Assembly (NCBI GenBank): GCA_030595485.1
Contig: JAUVDE010000003.1
Coordinates: 1 to 29,459 of the forward strand
Direction: 5' to 3'
DNA length: 29,459 bases
DNA from: Draconibacterium sp.
GTDB taxonomy: Bacteria > Bacteroidota > Bacteroidia > Bacteroidales > Prolixibacteraceae
A program made the position numbers and the translations under genes. Positions 7,328 to 15,406 of this stretch are shown here, in pieces. The notes beneath the pieces are model-generated. The model ran no database searches. It was not told the origin of the DNA and worked only from the letters and a program-made list of their open reading frames with translations. Numbering within the stretch: position 1 is the stretch's first letter; each line of letters starts with the position of its first letter.

Positions 7328-8257
7328 ATGATTTATTTGGCACCCTTACAGGGTTTTACCGATTTTGTTTACCGAAAAGTTTATGACCAGGTTTTTCAGG
7401 AGATTGATGCATATTTTGTGCCTTACATTTCAATGAAAAATGGTGTAGTGCTTCCGAAATATATGAAAGAGGTATTGCCGGAACACAATTTGCAAAAAAG
7501 AGTAGTGCCTCAAGTCCTGGTTAAAGATAGTCCCGAAATGTTAATGCTGTCGAATCTTTTACAAAGATATTGTTATACCGAAATAAATTTGAATTTGGGT
7601 TGCCCATATCCCATGGTGACCAACCGTGGAAAAGGTTCGGGACTTTTGCCTTCTCCTGAAAAAGTAAAAGAGATTTTAACTGCTTTTTTTGATAAATATG
7701 ATTTGCAGCTTTCTGTCAAATTGAGAGCAGGTTTAACTTCAGTACAAGAACTGGAGCAAATAGTTACTGTTTTAAATGACTTTCCTTTAAAAGAAGTTAT
7801 TCTACATCCGCGAATTGCCAAGCAGCTTTATTCGGGTGAAATTAGTGAGGAGGCGTTTCAGTTTGTAGCTGATAATTTGAAGCACAAGCTAGTTTTTAAT
7901 GGCGACATTGTTTCAGTGGAAGATTATAGGAATCGGAAACAGCAATTTCTGGTTGTTGAGGATTGGATGTTGGGACGCGGAATTTTAATGAATCCATTTC
8001 TTCCGGCAGAAATAAATGGATGTTTTTTGCCTGAAGTTGAGAAGCGCGAAAAGTTGTTGAAATTCCACACCTTAATGCTAGAAAACTACTTGGAACTAAT
8101 GGACAATGAAGGGAATGCACTAAATAAAATGCACCAGTTTTGGGCCTATTTTAGTTATAATTTTAGTAATCAGAAAAAAGCATTTAAGGCGATAAAAAAA
8201 TCGAAAAATATGATGAAGTATAAAACAGAAGTGCAACGGTTATTTGCTCAATTGTAG
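7328..8257 (+). CDS. tRNA-dihydrouridine synthase family protein
   Basis: About 309 aa, an FMN-dependent reductase of uridine in tRNA D-loops. The TIM-barrel start MIYLAPLQGFTDFVYR is the family's opening strand. EINLNLGCP carries the catalytic Cys, GKGSGLL follows, SVKLRAG has the conserved Lys/Arg pair, then ILHPR and FNGDI are the C-terminal phosphate/FMN-binding strands. An upstream TTG at 7301 would add nine residues, but ATG 7328 places the first barrel strand right at the N-terminus and is the better start. It is distinct from the dusB-type gene at 19789: the N-terminus and the residues after the catalytic Cys differ and it looks closer to the DusC side. The target uridine is not predictable. 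It overlaps the 3' end of the convergent small gene at 8248 by 10 bases. Confidence 0.92.
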   Translation: MIYLAPLQGFTDFVYRKVYDQVFQEIDAYFVPYISMKNGVVLPKYMKEVLPEHNLQKRVVPQVLVKDSPEMLMLSNLLQRYCYTEINLNLGCPYPMVTNRGKGSGLLPSPEKVKEILTAFFDKYDLQLSVKLRAGLTSVQELEQIVTVLNDFPLKEVILHPRIAKQLYSGEISEEAFQFVADNLKHKLVFNGDIVSVEDYRNRKQQFLVVEDWMLGRGILMNPFLPAEINGCFLPEVEKREKLLKFHTLMLENYLELMDNEGNALNKMHQFWAYFSYNFSNQKKAFKAIKKSKNMMKYKTEVQRLFAQL

Positions 8258-8406
8258 GAACAGTTATTGCGTTCGTATTTTCCCATTAAATCCATTAAAA
8301 GGTACATCTCCTTCACCTCACTTTCATCTTTGGGAGCCGAACAAATTTCCAAAAATCTGTTCATAGCATCTCTATAATCATCCTCTGTTTCTATCTCGTA
8401 ATTCAT
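8248..8406 (-). CDS. Small protein resembling the N-terminus of HigA-type antitoxins
   Basis: A 52-codon ORF beginning with ATG 8406, six bases after the polA stop codon and on the same strand, ending with TGA at 8248-8250. The protein is acidic, with no transmembrane segment or signal peptide. The layout TEDDYRDAMNRFLEI, then a SAPKDESEVKEM linker, then YLLMDLMGKYE looks like the N-terminal helical pair seen before the HTH in HigA-family antitoxins (E-Y-x-x-A-hydrophobic; then E-hydrophobic-hydrophobic-x-L-hydrophobic-x-x-Y-E). No helix-turn-helix follows and no toxin gene is beside it. What is seen: a clean ORF with good start spacing and family-like pattern. What is inferred: relation to HigA. 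It could also be a free-standing polA-operon protein of unknown role. Confidence 0.68.
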   Translation of the reverse strand: MNYEIETEDDYRDAMNRFLEICSAPKDESEVKEMYLLMDLMGKYERNNCSYN

Positions 8407-8412
8407 GTTTTG

Positions 8413-11184
8413 CTAGTGTGCATCCAGCCAATTATCCGCTGCATTACTTTCAACGGTTAATTGTACGCCAATGTTCACTGCATTTTCCATTTCCTTTGTA
8501 ACAAGTTGTCTTATCTCTTCCAACTCAGGTTTATAAACATCAAAATTTAATTCATCGTGTACTTGCAAAATCATTTTCGATTGCAGTTTCATCTCTTCCA
8601 TTTTACGATGAATATTTATCATGGCAATTTTTATAATATCGGCTGCTGAACCTTGAATTGGTGCATTTATAGCATTTCGTTCTGCCATTCCTCGTACCAT
8701 TCCATTTGCCGAATTAATGTCTTTTAAATAGCGTTTTCGACCTTTAATGGTTTCAACATAGCCTTTATCTCGGGCAAGCTCAATTTGCTTATCCATAAAC
8801 TGTTTTATTTTCGGGAAATTCTCAAAATAGCCATCGATTAATTCCTTTGCCTCGCTGCGCGGAATGTTTAGTCGTTGCGATAATCCGAATGCCGATATTC
8901 CATAAATAATTCCGAAGTTGGCCGTTTTAGCTTTGCGGCGCATGTCCGAATCTACCTCTTCTAAAGGCACTTGATAAACCTTTGCCGCTGTAATGGAGTG
9001 AATGTCTTTTTTCTCGTTAAAAGCACGCTGCATTTCTTCGTCTTCGCTTAAAGCAGCCATTATGCGTAATTCAATTTGCGAGTAATCTGCCGAAAAGAAA
9101 ATGTGTTCCTTGTCTGAAGGAATAAAAGCTTTACGAAGTTCGCGGCCATTTGCTGTGCGGATAGGAATATTTTGTAAGTTTGGATTTACTGAACTTAATC
9201 GTCCGGTAGCTGCAATTGCCTGATTATACGAAGTGTGTATTTTCCCAGTGGTTGGGTTTACCAGTAAAGGCAGCGCTTCAACATAGGTCGAAAGTAATTT
9301 TTTAAGGCCTCTGAAATCGAGTACTTTCTGAACAATCGGATGTTTATCAACCAAACGTACCAATACTTCTTCGGCTGTAGAATATTGTTTGGTTTTAGTC
9401 TTTTTGGCTTTCGAATCCAATTGTAGTTTCTCAAAAAGAATTGGGCCTAATTGTTTTGGCGACGATACGTTAAAATCTTCTCCGGCCAGTTCAAGAATCT
9501 CTTTTTCAAGCTGAATAATTTGTTCGCGTAAAACAACTGCATAAATTTTTAACTCGGCTGAATTTAGCTTAACGCCAGCATTTTCCATTTTTGCCAGAAC
9601 TGGAATTAATGGCATTTCCATGGTCTCGAATAATTCCCGAACTTCAGCTTTGTCCAACTCAGGGTCGATTGCATTTTTTAGCTGAAGTGTTAAGTCAGCA
9701 TCTTCACAAGAATAATCGCACAATTTCTTGGTTTCCACCGAACGCATGGTAAGTTGGTTTTTCCCTTTCTTACCAATCAAATTAACAGTGGGTACTTTCT
9801 CATAGTTTAAATATTGAAGACATAGTAAATCTAAACCATGTTTCATGTCAGGCTGAATAAGATAGTGCGCCAACATGGTGTCGTACAATTTACCTTTTAC
9901 GTCAATTCCGTAATTGCTTAAAATAAGCATGTCGTATTTAAGGTTTTGCCCAATTTTCGTAACGTTTTCATCCGCAAAAACTTCTCGGAATTCATCCATT
10001 ATTTTTTGCGTCTCATTACGGTCGGTAGGTAATGTAACACAGTAAGCTTCGTGTTCACAAAATGCAAACGACATGCAAACGATTTCAGCTTTTTGCGTAT
10101 TTAAGCTGGTTGTTTCTGTGTCGAAACAGAATTCTTTTTGTACTGAAAGCTCGGCACGCAAACTGGCGCGTTGCATGGCGTTTTCAACCAAATAATATTG
10201 GTGTGGAACGCTTTCGATATTTTCTGTTGATTTTGTTTCAGGAACTTCTACTTCGGCAGTCCCAAAAAGCGTTCCCTGAAAATTCATCTCAGGTGGAGCT
10301 TCGCTTAACTTTAAACGTGTAATTAGGGTTCTGAACTCCAGTTCTTCCAATAACTTTTTTAAGTCTTCTTTGTGAACCTCTTCTCGAAGTAATTTTTTCT
10401 CTTCAAAATCAACTGGTACATCTAGAATTATGGTTGCCAAAACGCGCGAAAGTCGAACTTGCTCTTCATTTTCAATAATGCGCTCTTTTTGTTTGCCTTT
10501 TAATTTGTCGGTATTTTGGTAGATTCCGTCGATGCTGCCAAATTCGGCAATAAGTTTTTGTGCCGACTTCGGACCAACTCCGGGACAGCCCGGAATATTA
10601 TCAGCCGAATCACCCATTAATCCCAATATGTCAATTACTTGCTCAGCAGTCTCAATACCAAAACTTTCCTGGACTTCGGGCAATCCCCAAACTTCGGGAT
10701 CGCCACCGCCTTTGCCGGGTTTAAACATGAAAATATTATCCGACACCAATTGGGCGTAATCTTTGTCGGGTGTCATCATATAAGTAGTAAAACCCTCTTT
10801 CTCTGCTTTTTTAGCTAGTGTTCCTATTACATCATCGGCCTCGAAACCAGCTTTTTCAATAATCGGGATATTAAATGCCTCAATTAATTTACGAATGTAA
10901 GGAATCGATTTGCGTAAATCTTCTGGCATTTCATCGCGATTGGCTTTGTATTCTTTAAACATTTCGTGCCTGAAAGTAGGTGCTGAAACGTCGAAAACCA
11001 CACCAATGTAATCGGGCTTTTCTTTTTCTAGTACCTGCACAATGGTATTCGTTACTCCCAACATTGCAGAGGTGTTTAGGCCTTTCGAGTTATAGCGTGG
11101 ATTACGAATAAAGGCAAAATAGCTACGGTAAATCAATGCAAAGGCATCAAGTAAAAAAAGTTTTTGCTGGCTACTTTCGGGCAT
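8413..11184 (-). CDS. polA: DNA polymerase I
   Basis: 923 aa, full length. Domain order: 5'-3' exonuclease/flap nuclease (~1-295; LFLLDAFALIYRSYFA, FEADDVIGTLA, TPDKDYAQLV, GDSADNIPG), 3'-5' exonuclease (~340-525) and family A polymerase (~540-923). The proofreading residues look intact: FDTET at the first motif, LKYDM at the second and YSCEDAD at the third. The polymerase carries motif A FSADYSQIELR, motif B RRKAKTANFGIIYGIS and motif C LQVHDE. It fills gaps and removes RNA primers in replication and repair. It lies 56 bases downstream of queD on the same strand and is followed by the 52-codon gene, so a queD-polA-small-ORF transcript is likely. Confidence 0.98.
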   Translation of the reverse strand: MPESSQQKLFLLDAFALIYRSYFAFIRNPRYNSKGLNTSAMLGVTNTIVQVLEKEKPDYIGVVFDVSAPTFRHEMFKEYKANRDEMPEDLRKSIPYIRKLIEAFNIPIIEKAGFEADDVIGTLAKKAEKEGFTTYMMTPDKDYAQLVSDNIFMFKPGKGGGDPEVWGLPEVQESFGIETAEQVIDILGLMGDSADNIPGCPGVGPKSAQKLIAEFGSIDGIYQNTDKLKGKQKERIIENEEQVRLSRVLATIILDVPVDFEEKKLLREEVHKEDLKKLLEELEFRTLITRLKLSEAPPEMNFQGTLFGTAEVEVPETKSTENIESVPHQYYLVENAMQRASLRAELSVQKEFCFDTETTSLNTQKAEIVCMSFAFCEHEAYCVTLPTDRNETQKIMDEFREVFADENVTKIGQNLKYDMLILSNYGIDVKGKLYDTMLAHYLIQPDMKHGLDLLCLQYLNYEKVPTVNLIGKKGKNQLTMRSVETKKLCDYSCEDADLTLQLKNAIDPELDKAEVRELFETMEMPLIPVLAKMENAGVKLNSAELKIYAVVLREQIIQLEKEILELAGEDFNVSSPKQLGPILFEKLQLDSKAKKTKTKQYSTAEEVLVRLVDKHPIVQKVLDFRGLKKLLSTYVEALPLLVNPTTGKIHTSYNQAIAATGRLSSVNPNLQNIPIRTANGRELRKAFIPSDKEHIFFSADYSQIELRIMAALSEDEEMQRAFNEKKDIHSITAAKVYQVPLEEVDSDMRRKAKTANFGIIYGISAFGLSQRLNIPRSEAKELIDGYFENFPKIKQFMDKQIELARDKGYVETIKGRKRYLKDINSANGMVRGMAERNAINAPIQGSAADIIKIAMINIHRKMEEMKLQSKMILQVHDELNFDVYKPELEEIRQLVTKEMENAVNIGVQLTVESNAADNWLDAH

Positions 11185-11240
11185 AATAGTTTTGTTATGT
11201 TTTTATTTTTAAACAGTTAAGTGTGCTCGGTATTTTACCT

Positions 11241-11690
11241 TTATTGGTTGTCCGATGCAAACCACTCGGCAAACGCAGTGGCGGTTTCACTTAGCCTAAT
11301 GCTATACAACTTAACATGTGAGGGAAGTTCTGGTTTAATCAAATCGGCAATATATACAACAATGTTTTCGGCGGTTGGCTGAAAATTAACTACAATTAAG
11401 CGCTGAGTTAACTTATCGAGTTTTTCGAGTCGTTCTTTTGGAGCGTTGGCATTAACCATGTACGAATGGTCGAACATATCAACAACTTTTGGCTTAACGA
11501 TTTTCTTTAAATCGCCAAAATCAATAACCATCCCATCTTTTACGGCTCCTGGTTCGTTTTTTGTTTCACCGATAAGGGTTACTTCCAAGTGATAAGAGTG
11601 TCCATGGATATGTTTGCAAAGCCCATCGTAATTGTGGAGCGTATGCGCCATTTCGAAATGGAATTTTTTTGTAACTCGTATTTTTGACAT
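11241..11690 (-). CDS. queD: 6-carboxy-5,6,7,8-tetrahydropterin synthase (QueD)
   Basis: 149 aa. Converts 7,8-dihydroneopterin triphosphate to 6-carboxytetrahydropterin, the second step toward 7-deazaguanine/queuosine in tRNA. Visible features are the Zn ligands His16 (FEMAH), His29 and His31 (IHGHSY), the catalytic Cys25 in GLCKH, and the downstream FDHSYMVN segment that completes the active site; the tail has PTAENIVVYI and RLSETATAFAEW typical of QueD/PTPS. Cys at position 25 in the CxxxHGH spacing separates it from eukaryotic-type pyruvoyl-tetrahydropterin synthases. Other queuosine genes are not in this window; the next gene on the strand is polA. Start is ATG 11690. Confidence 0.94.
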   Translation of the reverse strand: MSKIRVTKKFHFEMAHTLHNYDGLCKHIHGHSYHLEVTLIGETKNEPGAVKDGMVIDFGDLKKIVKPKVVDMFDHSYMVNANAPKERLEKLDKLTQRLIVVNFQPTAENIVVYIADLIKPELPSHVKLYSIRLSETATAFAEWFASDNQ

Positions 11691-11711
11691 TTGATTGTAT
11701 TCTTAAATTTG
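11683..11711 (+). promoter_or_regulatory. Promoter for the lipoprotein gene at 11814
   Basis: TAAATTTG at 11704-11711 is an exact -7 box; TTTG at 11683-11686 sits 17 bases upstream as the -33 box (slightly tight versus ~19). It implies a 5' UTR near 95 nt. It overlaps the 5' end of the divergent queD gene. Confidence 0.55.
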
Positions 11712-11813
11712 CAGGGTGAAAAGTAATGTTTTTTTAGAAATCAACTTTTATGAAATAGGTAAAATCACGCAACCATTTAATATTAATTCACGTCTGTATA
11801 GAAAAGCTGGCTA

Positions 11814-12215
11814 ATGAAGACAAAATTGATTCTTGTATTGTTTGTTCTACTCGCTGCTATTTCTTGCGAACAGGAAGAAGATAGTTATTCGTTTGATTTT
11901 CGGGTTGAAAATAGTTTTAAGGTTTTTAACGAATACACTTCGACGGATCAATCTTTTTCTTTTTCAATTCTTGAAGTGTTGGATTCGCGATGTCCCGAAG
12001 GAGTTACTTGTTTTTGGCAGGGAGAAGCCACTGTCCGGATTAGACTTGAGAATTCAGTTGCAGACACGTTAGAGTTAAGTACATATGATAATGTAAAAGA
12101 CACTCTTAATAATTATTCCATTGAATTGTTAGACGTTTCTCCTTATCCCAATATTAATAAGAAAGTAGAACAGGATGATTACCGTGTAACATTATTGGTC
12201 TCCAAGCTGGATTAA
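11814..12215 (+). CDS. Small secreted lipoprotein of unknown function
   Basis: 133 aa. The N-terminus is a lipoprotein signal (Lys at 3, hydrophobic stretch, lipobox LLAAISC with the lipidated Cys at about 19). The mature part is an acidic beta-rich domain with a conserved-looking pair of cysteines in DSRCPEGVTCFWQGEATV, a pattern common in small extracytoplasmic beta-sandwich lipoproteins and likely to form a disulfide. The residue after the lipid Cys is Glu followed by QEEDS, an acidic start that in Bacteroidota can act as a lipoprotein export signal for surface exposure (inference). No function is recognised. It converges with mntP with only two bases between the stop codons and no visible terminator. 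Confidence 0.85.
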   Translation: MKTKLILVLFVLLAAISCEQEEDSYSFDFRVENSFKVFNEYTSTDQSFSFSILEVLDSRCPEGVTCFWQGEATVRIRLENSVADTLELSTYDNVKDTLNNYSIELLDVSPYPNINKKVEQDDYRVTLLVSKLD

Positions 12216-12217
12216 AT

Positions 12218-12778
12218 TTAAAGGTGTTCGTATAGAACTTTTACCCCAATTAAAATGAGAATTATTCCGCCAACTATTAACGATTGCTGACTTCGTTTAG
12301 CAGGAATATATTTCCCAAAAAGCATACCCAACATAGCGGCAATAAAGGTAACGACGCCTATAATTAATACCGGGAAAAGAATAGGCATTTCAAGAAATCC
12401 AAAACTTAAACCAACCACAAGTGCATCAATACTTGTGGCGATTGAAAGGCCAATTAGTACGCTTACTTTAAACGGATTAAAGCTTTTGATTTCTTCTTTT
12501 TGTGTCCCTTCATAAATCATCTTCCCACCAATAAATGATAATAGCCCAAATGCAATCCAGTGATCGACTGAGGCAATAACATTTTGAATAGCCCCTCCGA
12601 TAAACCATCCTATAACTGGAAATACAGCTTGGAAAAACGCCAGCGAACTAGCAACAATGGCAGCTTGTGAAAAACGAATTTCGCGTTTCATTAAACCACA
12701 TGAAATTGAAACGGCAAACGAGTCGAAACTTAATCCGATTCCCAGAAGAATAAAGGTTATGAATTGATTTGTTGTCAT
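12218..12778 (-). CDS. mntP: MntP-family manganese efflux pump
   Basis: 186 aa from ATG 12778. The six-helix integral membrane protein shows the two family Asp motifs: IGLSFDSFAVSISCGL in TM1 and IATSIDALVVGLSFGF in the second repeat, plus WIAFGLLSFIGGKMIYEG between them. The family exports Mn2+ from the cytoplasm. An in-frame ATG at 12799 would add seven residues (MYFCVYK), but a perfect -7 box sits within that stretch, so ATG 12778 is chosen. No yybP-ykoY manganese riboswitch is seen because the predicted leader is only a few bases. It is the last gene before the convergent lipoprotein. Confidence 0.92.
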   Translation of the reverse strand: MTTNQFITFILLGIGLSFDSFAVSISCGLMKREIRFSQAAIVASSLAFFQAVFPVIGWFIGGAIQNVIASVDHWIAFGLLSFIGGKMIYEGTQKEEIKSFNPFKVSVLIGLSIATSIDALVVGLSFGFLEMPILFPVLIIGVVTFIAAMLGMLFGKYIPAKRSQQSLIVGGIILILIGVKVLYEHL

Positions 12779-12788
12779 TTTGTAAACG

Positions 12789-12818
12789 CAAAAATACATT
12801 TTCTCTTAAAAACGCAAA
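12789..12818 (-). promoter_or_regulatory. Promoter of mntP
   Basis: On the minus strand: TTTG (12818-12815), 18-base spacer, TATTTTTG (12796-12789). Both boxes are exact. It lies so close to ATG 12778 that the leader is about 5-7 nt, and it falls within the codons that a start at 12799 would use. Confidence 0.7.
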
Positions 12819-12897
12819 ACAATGTGTGCTAATTGGAGGCGTTTTATACCAATACCGTTGGCAAAAAGCAAAACTATATGCTATGATTGAGGACATG

Positions 12898-12928
12898 AAA
12901 AAGGGGCAAACGTTAAATGTTTACCCCT
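12898..12928 (-). terminator. Intrinsic terminator of the DUF4270 gene
   Basis: On the minus strand: AGGGGTAAAC (12928-12919), loop ATTTAAC, GTTTGCCCCT (12911-12902), then T's to 12898. The stem is 10 bp with one G-U pair, 23 bases after the DUF4270 stop codon. Confidence 0.85.
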
Positions 12929-12950
12929 CTAATATATCCTTGGTTATATG

Positions 12951-14330
12951 TTATTCTAGAAATGTAGAATAAGTAACAAGCATTTTTATGTCATTTGGTT
13001 GTTCCGAGCCTCTTAATATTACACGATTCGCATAATGCGTTCTTCGTCCTGTAGAAAGGTAAAATCCATGGTTACTAACTGAACCATCAATAATGGCCTG
13101 CATGTGCTGTGTTATGATAAAGCGGTATTCGTAGTTGGAGTTTAAAAACCCACCATATAAATTTGGATTGAAATAATAATCTGCGAGTAATTTTTCATCT
13201 CCATTTTCATCAATAAATGTAAAGAGCAACTGATTTGGTGGAGCAAAGTGCTCCATGTCGGTAGCAATCGTATCTATTCTAAATACTAGTTCAGCCTTAT
13301 TTATTCCATACTTAATGGTGTCACTACCTCTAACTATAACCGAATCTTTCCAGGTTTCGAGGTTGTCAATTAAAACGAGCGACTTTAAACCACCTGTTGG
13401 TTGAACGAACAGGTATTCGCTCGGAGTTTCTACCTGATTTAGCTCAGGATAAAAGCTCGTATTGGTGTAGTCGTGTTCAACATGATTTACCCGAACACTA
13501 TTGTCAGTAATAATAAACGAAGTATACATTGTGTCCTGTTCTTCAACAGGCTTGTCTATGTTTTCTTTGTTGTTGTAGTATACAACTAAACGGCTAATTG
13601 ATCCTGTTTCAAGGGTAAGAACGGCACCAACATCATTCGTAATCTTTTCCGATTCTACAAATAGCCCTTTAAACTCCTGAAGGAATGAATCGATATTAAT
13701 TAAAATGGTAGAATCAATATTCACTAGTTTTTCACCAAGAGCGTCGTCAATTGGGATAACAATTGCTTGGTAAGCTGTGTCAATTGAATTTCCTGTGGTG
13801 TCAAGTCTAATTTTTGGAGTATGCATAATCTCACCAATGAGCACATCCGAAGCCATTGACTTTAAATCAACATCTTGAGTATAGTCAATATCAGGATTCA
13901 GCGATTCTTCCATTTCGTAAACCGAAAGATGTTGCGAGGTAATCGTATCACCGTAAACATTTTTATAGTACAAATAAAGCCTTACCGAATCGACAACCGT
14001 ATTTGTTCCAAATCTGGGATAAGAGACTATTCTGTATTGAGCAGCAAAATCAACTTTGGTACTTCCGAATTGGGGGTCGTTTAAACTTCCCAATAAGCTT
14101 GTTCCTCCGCTACTTATCAAGTGTTCTTCGGTAAAATTGAAAGTCGATATATCATCAGATATTATAACTTCTTTTACATTAATCAGGTCTTCGCTAGGCA
14201 ATACCTCCAAACCAAGTTCATTTTCTTCGTAACAGCTGGTAAAAACTACAGCCAGTAACAAAAAACCTGTTATAATACGAAAAAATTGCTTTGTATTATT
14301 TTTCACCAATCTTCTGATTTTTAAATTCAT
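12951..14330 (-). CDS. DUF4270 domain-containing lipoprotein
   Basis: 459 aa. A hydrophobic signal (FFRIITGFLLLAVVFTSC) with the lipobox Cys near residue 33 and an acidic patch just after (YEENELGLEVLPSED) indicate an extracytoplasmic lipoprotein. The body is Asp/Tyr/Thr-rich and beta-type, with DxTxFNFT-like segments, STSLLGSLNDPQFG-like early motif (SLLGSLNDPQFGSTKVDFAAQY) and IPID/NIDS blocks that fit the Bacteroidota DUF4270 family. Function is unknown. It lies downstream of the glycogen-synthase-like gene and close to panC, an order also recalled from other Bacteroidales genomes (knowledge, not checked here). A TAGGTTTG box at 14363-14370 lies 33 bases upstream, so it may have its own promoter. 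Confidence 0.85.
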   Translation of the reverse strand: MNLKIRRLVKNNTKQFFRIITGFLLLAVVFTSCYEENELGLEVLPSEDLINVKEVIISDDISTFNFTEEHLISSGGTSLLGSLNDPQFGSTKVDFAAQYRIVSYPRFGTNTVVDSVRLYLYYKNVYGDTITSQHLSVYEMEESLNPDIDYTQDVDLKSMASDVLIGEIMHTPKIRLDTTGNSIDTAYQAIVIPIDDALGEKLVNIDSTILINIDSFLQEFKGLFVESEKITNDVGAVLTLETGSISRLVVYYNNKENIDKPVEEQDTMYTSFIITDNSVRVNHVEHDYTNTSFYPELNQVETPSEYLFVQPTGGLKSLVLIDNLETWKDSVIVRGSDTIKYGINKAELVFRIDTIATDMEHFAPPNQLLFTFIDENGDEKLLADYYFNPNLYGGFLNSNYEYRFIITQHMQAIIDGSVSNHGFYLSTGRRTHYANRVILRGSEQPNDIKMLVTYSTFLE

Positions 14331-14362
14331 TACTCTTGTACTGTTTTCTCAAAAAAGTTTTG

Positions 14363-14370
14363 CAAACCTA
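14363..14370 (-). promoter_or_regulatory. -7 promoter box for the DUF4270 gene
   Basis: TAGGTTTG on the minus strand matches TAnnTTTG exactly, 33 bases before the start codon at 14330. No TTTG -33 box at the usual spacing. Confidence 0.5.
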
Positions 14371-14456
14371 TGAAAAAACAACGAAAGCATTTCTGAATTC
14401 ATTGTGTAATTGAATTTTTTAAAGTAAATTTTGATCTTTTAACAATACGTAGTGTA

Positions 14457-15257
14457 TTACACTTTATCGTAAAAATCGTTGTAAGCGTCAATGTATGATT
14501 CTTTTGGCTGGTGCCCTAAAAACATTTTGCCCGATTTGTTAATGTGCTCTTTTACACTGGTATTAATGTTTTCAGTTCCTTGAATAACAGCATCAGAATA
14601 ATCAATTGCCATCTTATTTACATTCACATAAGTTGGGTCGGCAATGGTTTCAACATCTTCTTTTGTAATTCCTTCTAAAAGAAGTTTTTCGCTGAAACTG
14701 CTGTTTAAAGTATCTTTATAATCGTCGTTATAAGCCGAATAAATTACTTTAGAGTTGGCAAACAACGGGTCGTTGTAATAGTACTTTTTAATGTAAAGTG
14801 GTACCAACGCAGTTAACCAACCGTGGCAGTGAATAATATCGGGTGCCCAACGCAATTTAATAACAGTTTCCAAAACTCCACGGGCAAAAAATACTGCACG
14901 CTCGTCGTTGTCAGCAAATTCTTTGCCTTCAGCATCGTCTAATACAGCTTTTCGCTGAAAATAATCTTCGTTATCAATGAAATACACCTGCATGCGCGCC
15001 GCCTGAATAGAGGCCACTTTTATGATAAGCGGGTGATCGGTGTCGTTAATTACCAAGTTCATTCCCGACAAACGAATTACTTCGTGTAACTGGTTACGTC
15101 GCTCATTTACACACCCATAGCGAGGCATAAATGTTCTAATCTCTCTACCTCTTTCCTGAACGCCCTGAGGTAAGTAACGGGCGATTTCTGACATTTCACT
15201 CTCAGGTAAATACGGTGTAATCTCTTGTGAAATATAAAGGATTCTTTTCTTTTCCAT
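14457..15257 (-). CDS. Half-length glycogen/starch synthase-like protein (GT5 N-terminal domain only)
   Basis: 266 aa, whereas glycogen synthases are ~470-490 aa. The protein follows the N-terminal Rossmann domain of GT5: RILYISQEITPYLPES, LPQGVQERGREIRTFMPRYG, VYFIDNEDYFQRK, DNDERAVFFARGVLETV, and PDIIHCHGWLTALVPLYIK, the family's H-C-H-W-L region. The K-x-G-G-L ADP-glucose-binding motif expected right after the first strand is replaced by PESEMSEIARYLP, and the entire C-terminal GT-B domain is missing although the frame ends cleanly at 14457. It therefore probably cannot make glycogen by itself. A strong promoter (15287-15317) lies upstream, and the gene is divergent from panC. A conserved non-catalytic role is inference; an alternative is a regulatory partner of another glycosyltransferase. 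Confidence 0.85.
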   Translation of the reverse strand: MEKKRILYISQEITPYLPESEMSEIARYLPQGVQERGREIRTFMPRYGCVNERRNQLHEVIRLSGMNLVINDTDHPLIIKVASIQAARMQVYFIDNEDYFQRKAVLDDAEGKEFADNDERAVFFARGVLETVIKLRWAPDIIHCHGWLTALVPLYIKKYYYNDPLFANSKVIYSAYNDDYKDTLNSSFSEKLLLEGITKEDVETIADPTYVNVNKMAIDYSDAVIQGTENINTSVKEHINKSGKMFLGHQPKESYIDAYNDFYDKV

Positions 15258-15286
15258 GAACCAATTGTGCAGTTTAAAACAGGGTG

Positions 15287-15317
15287 CAAAAGTAATAAAA
15301 ATAAACGACTTTTCAAC
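15287..15317 (-). promoter_or_regulatory. Promoter of the glycogen-synthase-like gene
   Basis: On the minus strand: GTTG (15317-15314), exactly 19 bases, TACTTTTG (15294-15287). The -7 box is exact and the -33 box has three of four consensus bases. The start codon at 15257 would follow a leader of about 20-25 nt. Confidence 0.7.
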
Positions 15318-15406
15318 TTAAGTTGGTTAGCTTCAGTAACTATAGTGATTTTTTTCGATGTTTTAACAATTATATTTATTTACTTTGCAGCCGCAAAAAT
15401 TAGGGT

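Noticed and set aside
12779..12799. N-terminal extension of MntP
   Set aside because: Contains an exact -7 box and is not needed for the first membrane helix.
12779..12830. yybP-ykoY manganese riboswitch before mntP
   Set aside because: No long leader exists between the predicted promoter and the start codon, and no characteristic stem is visible.
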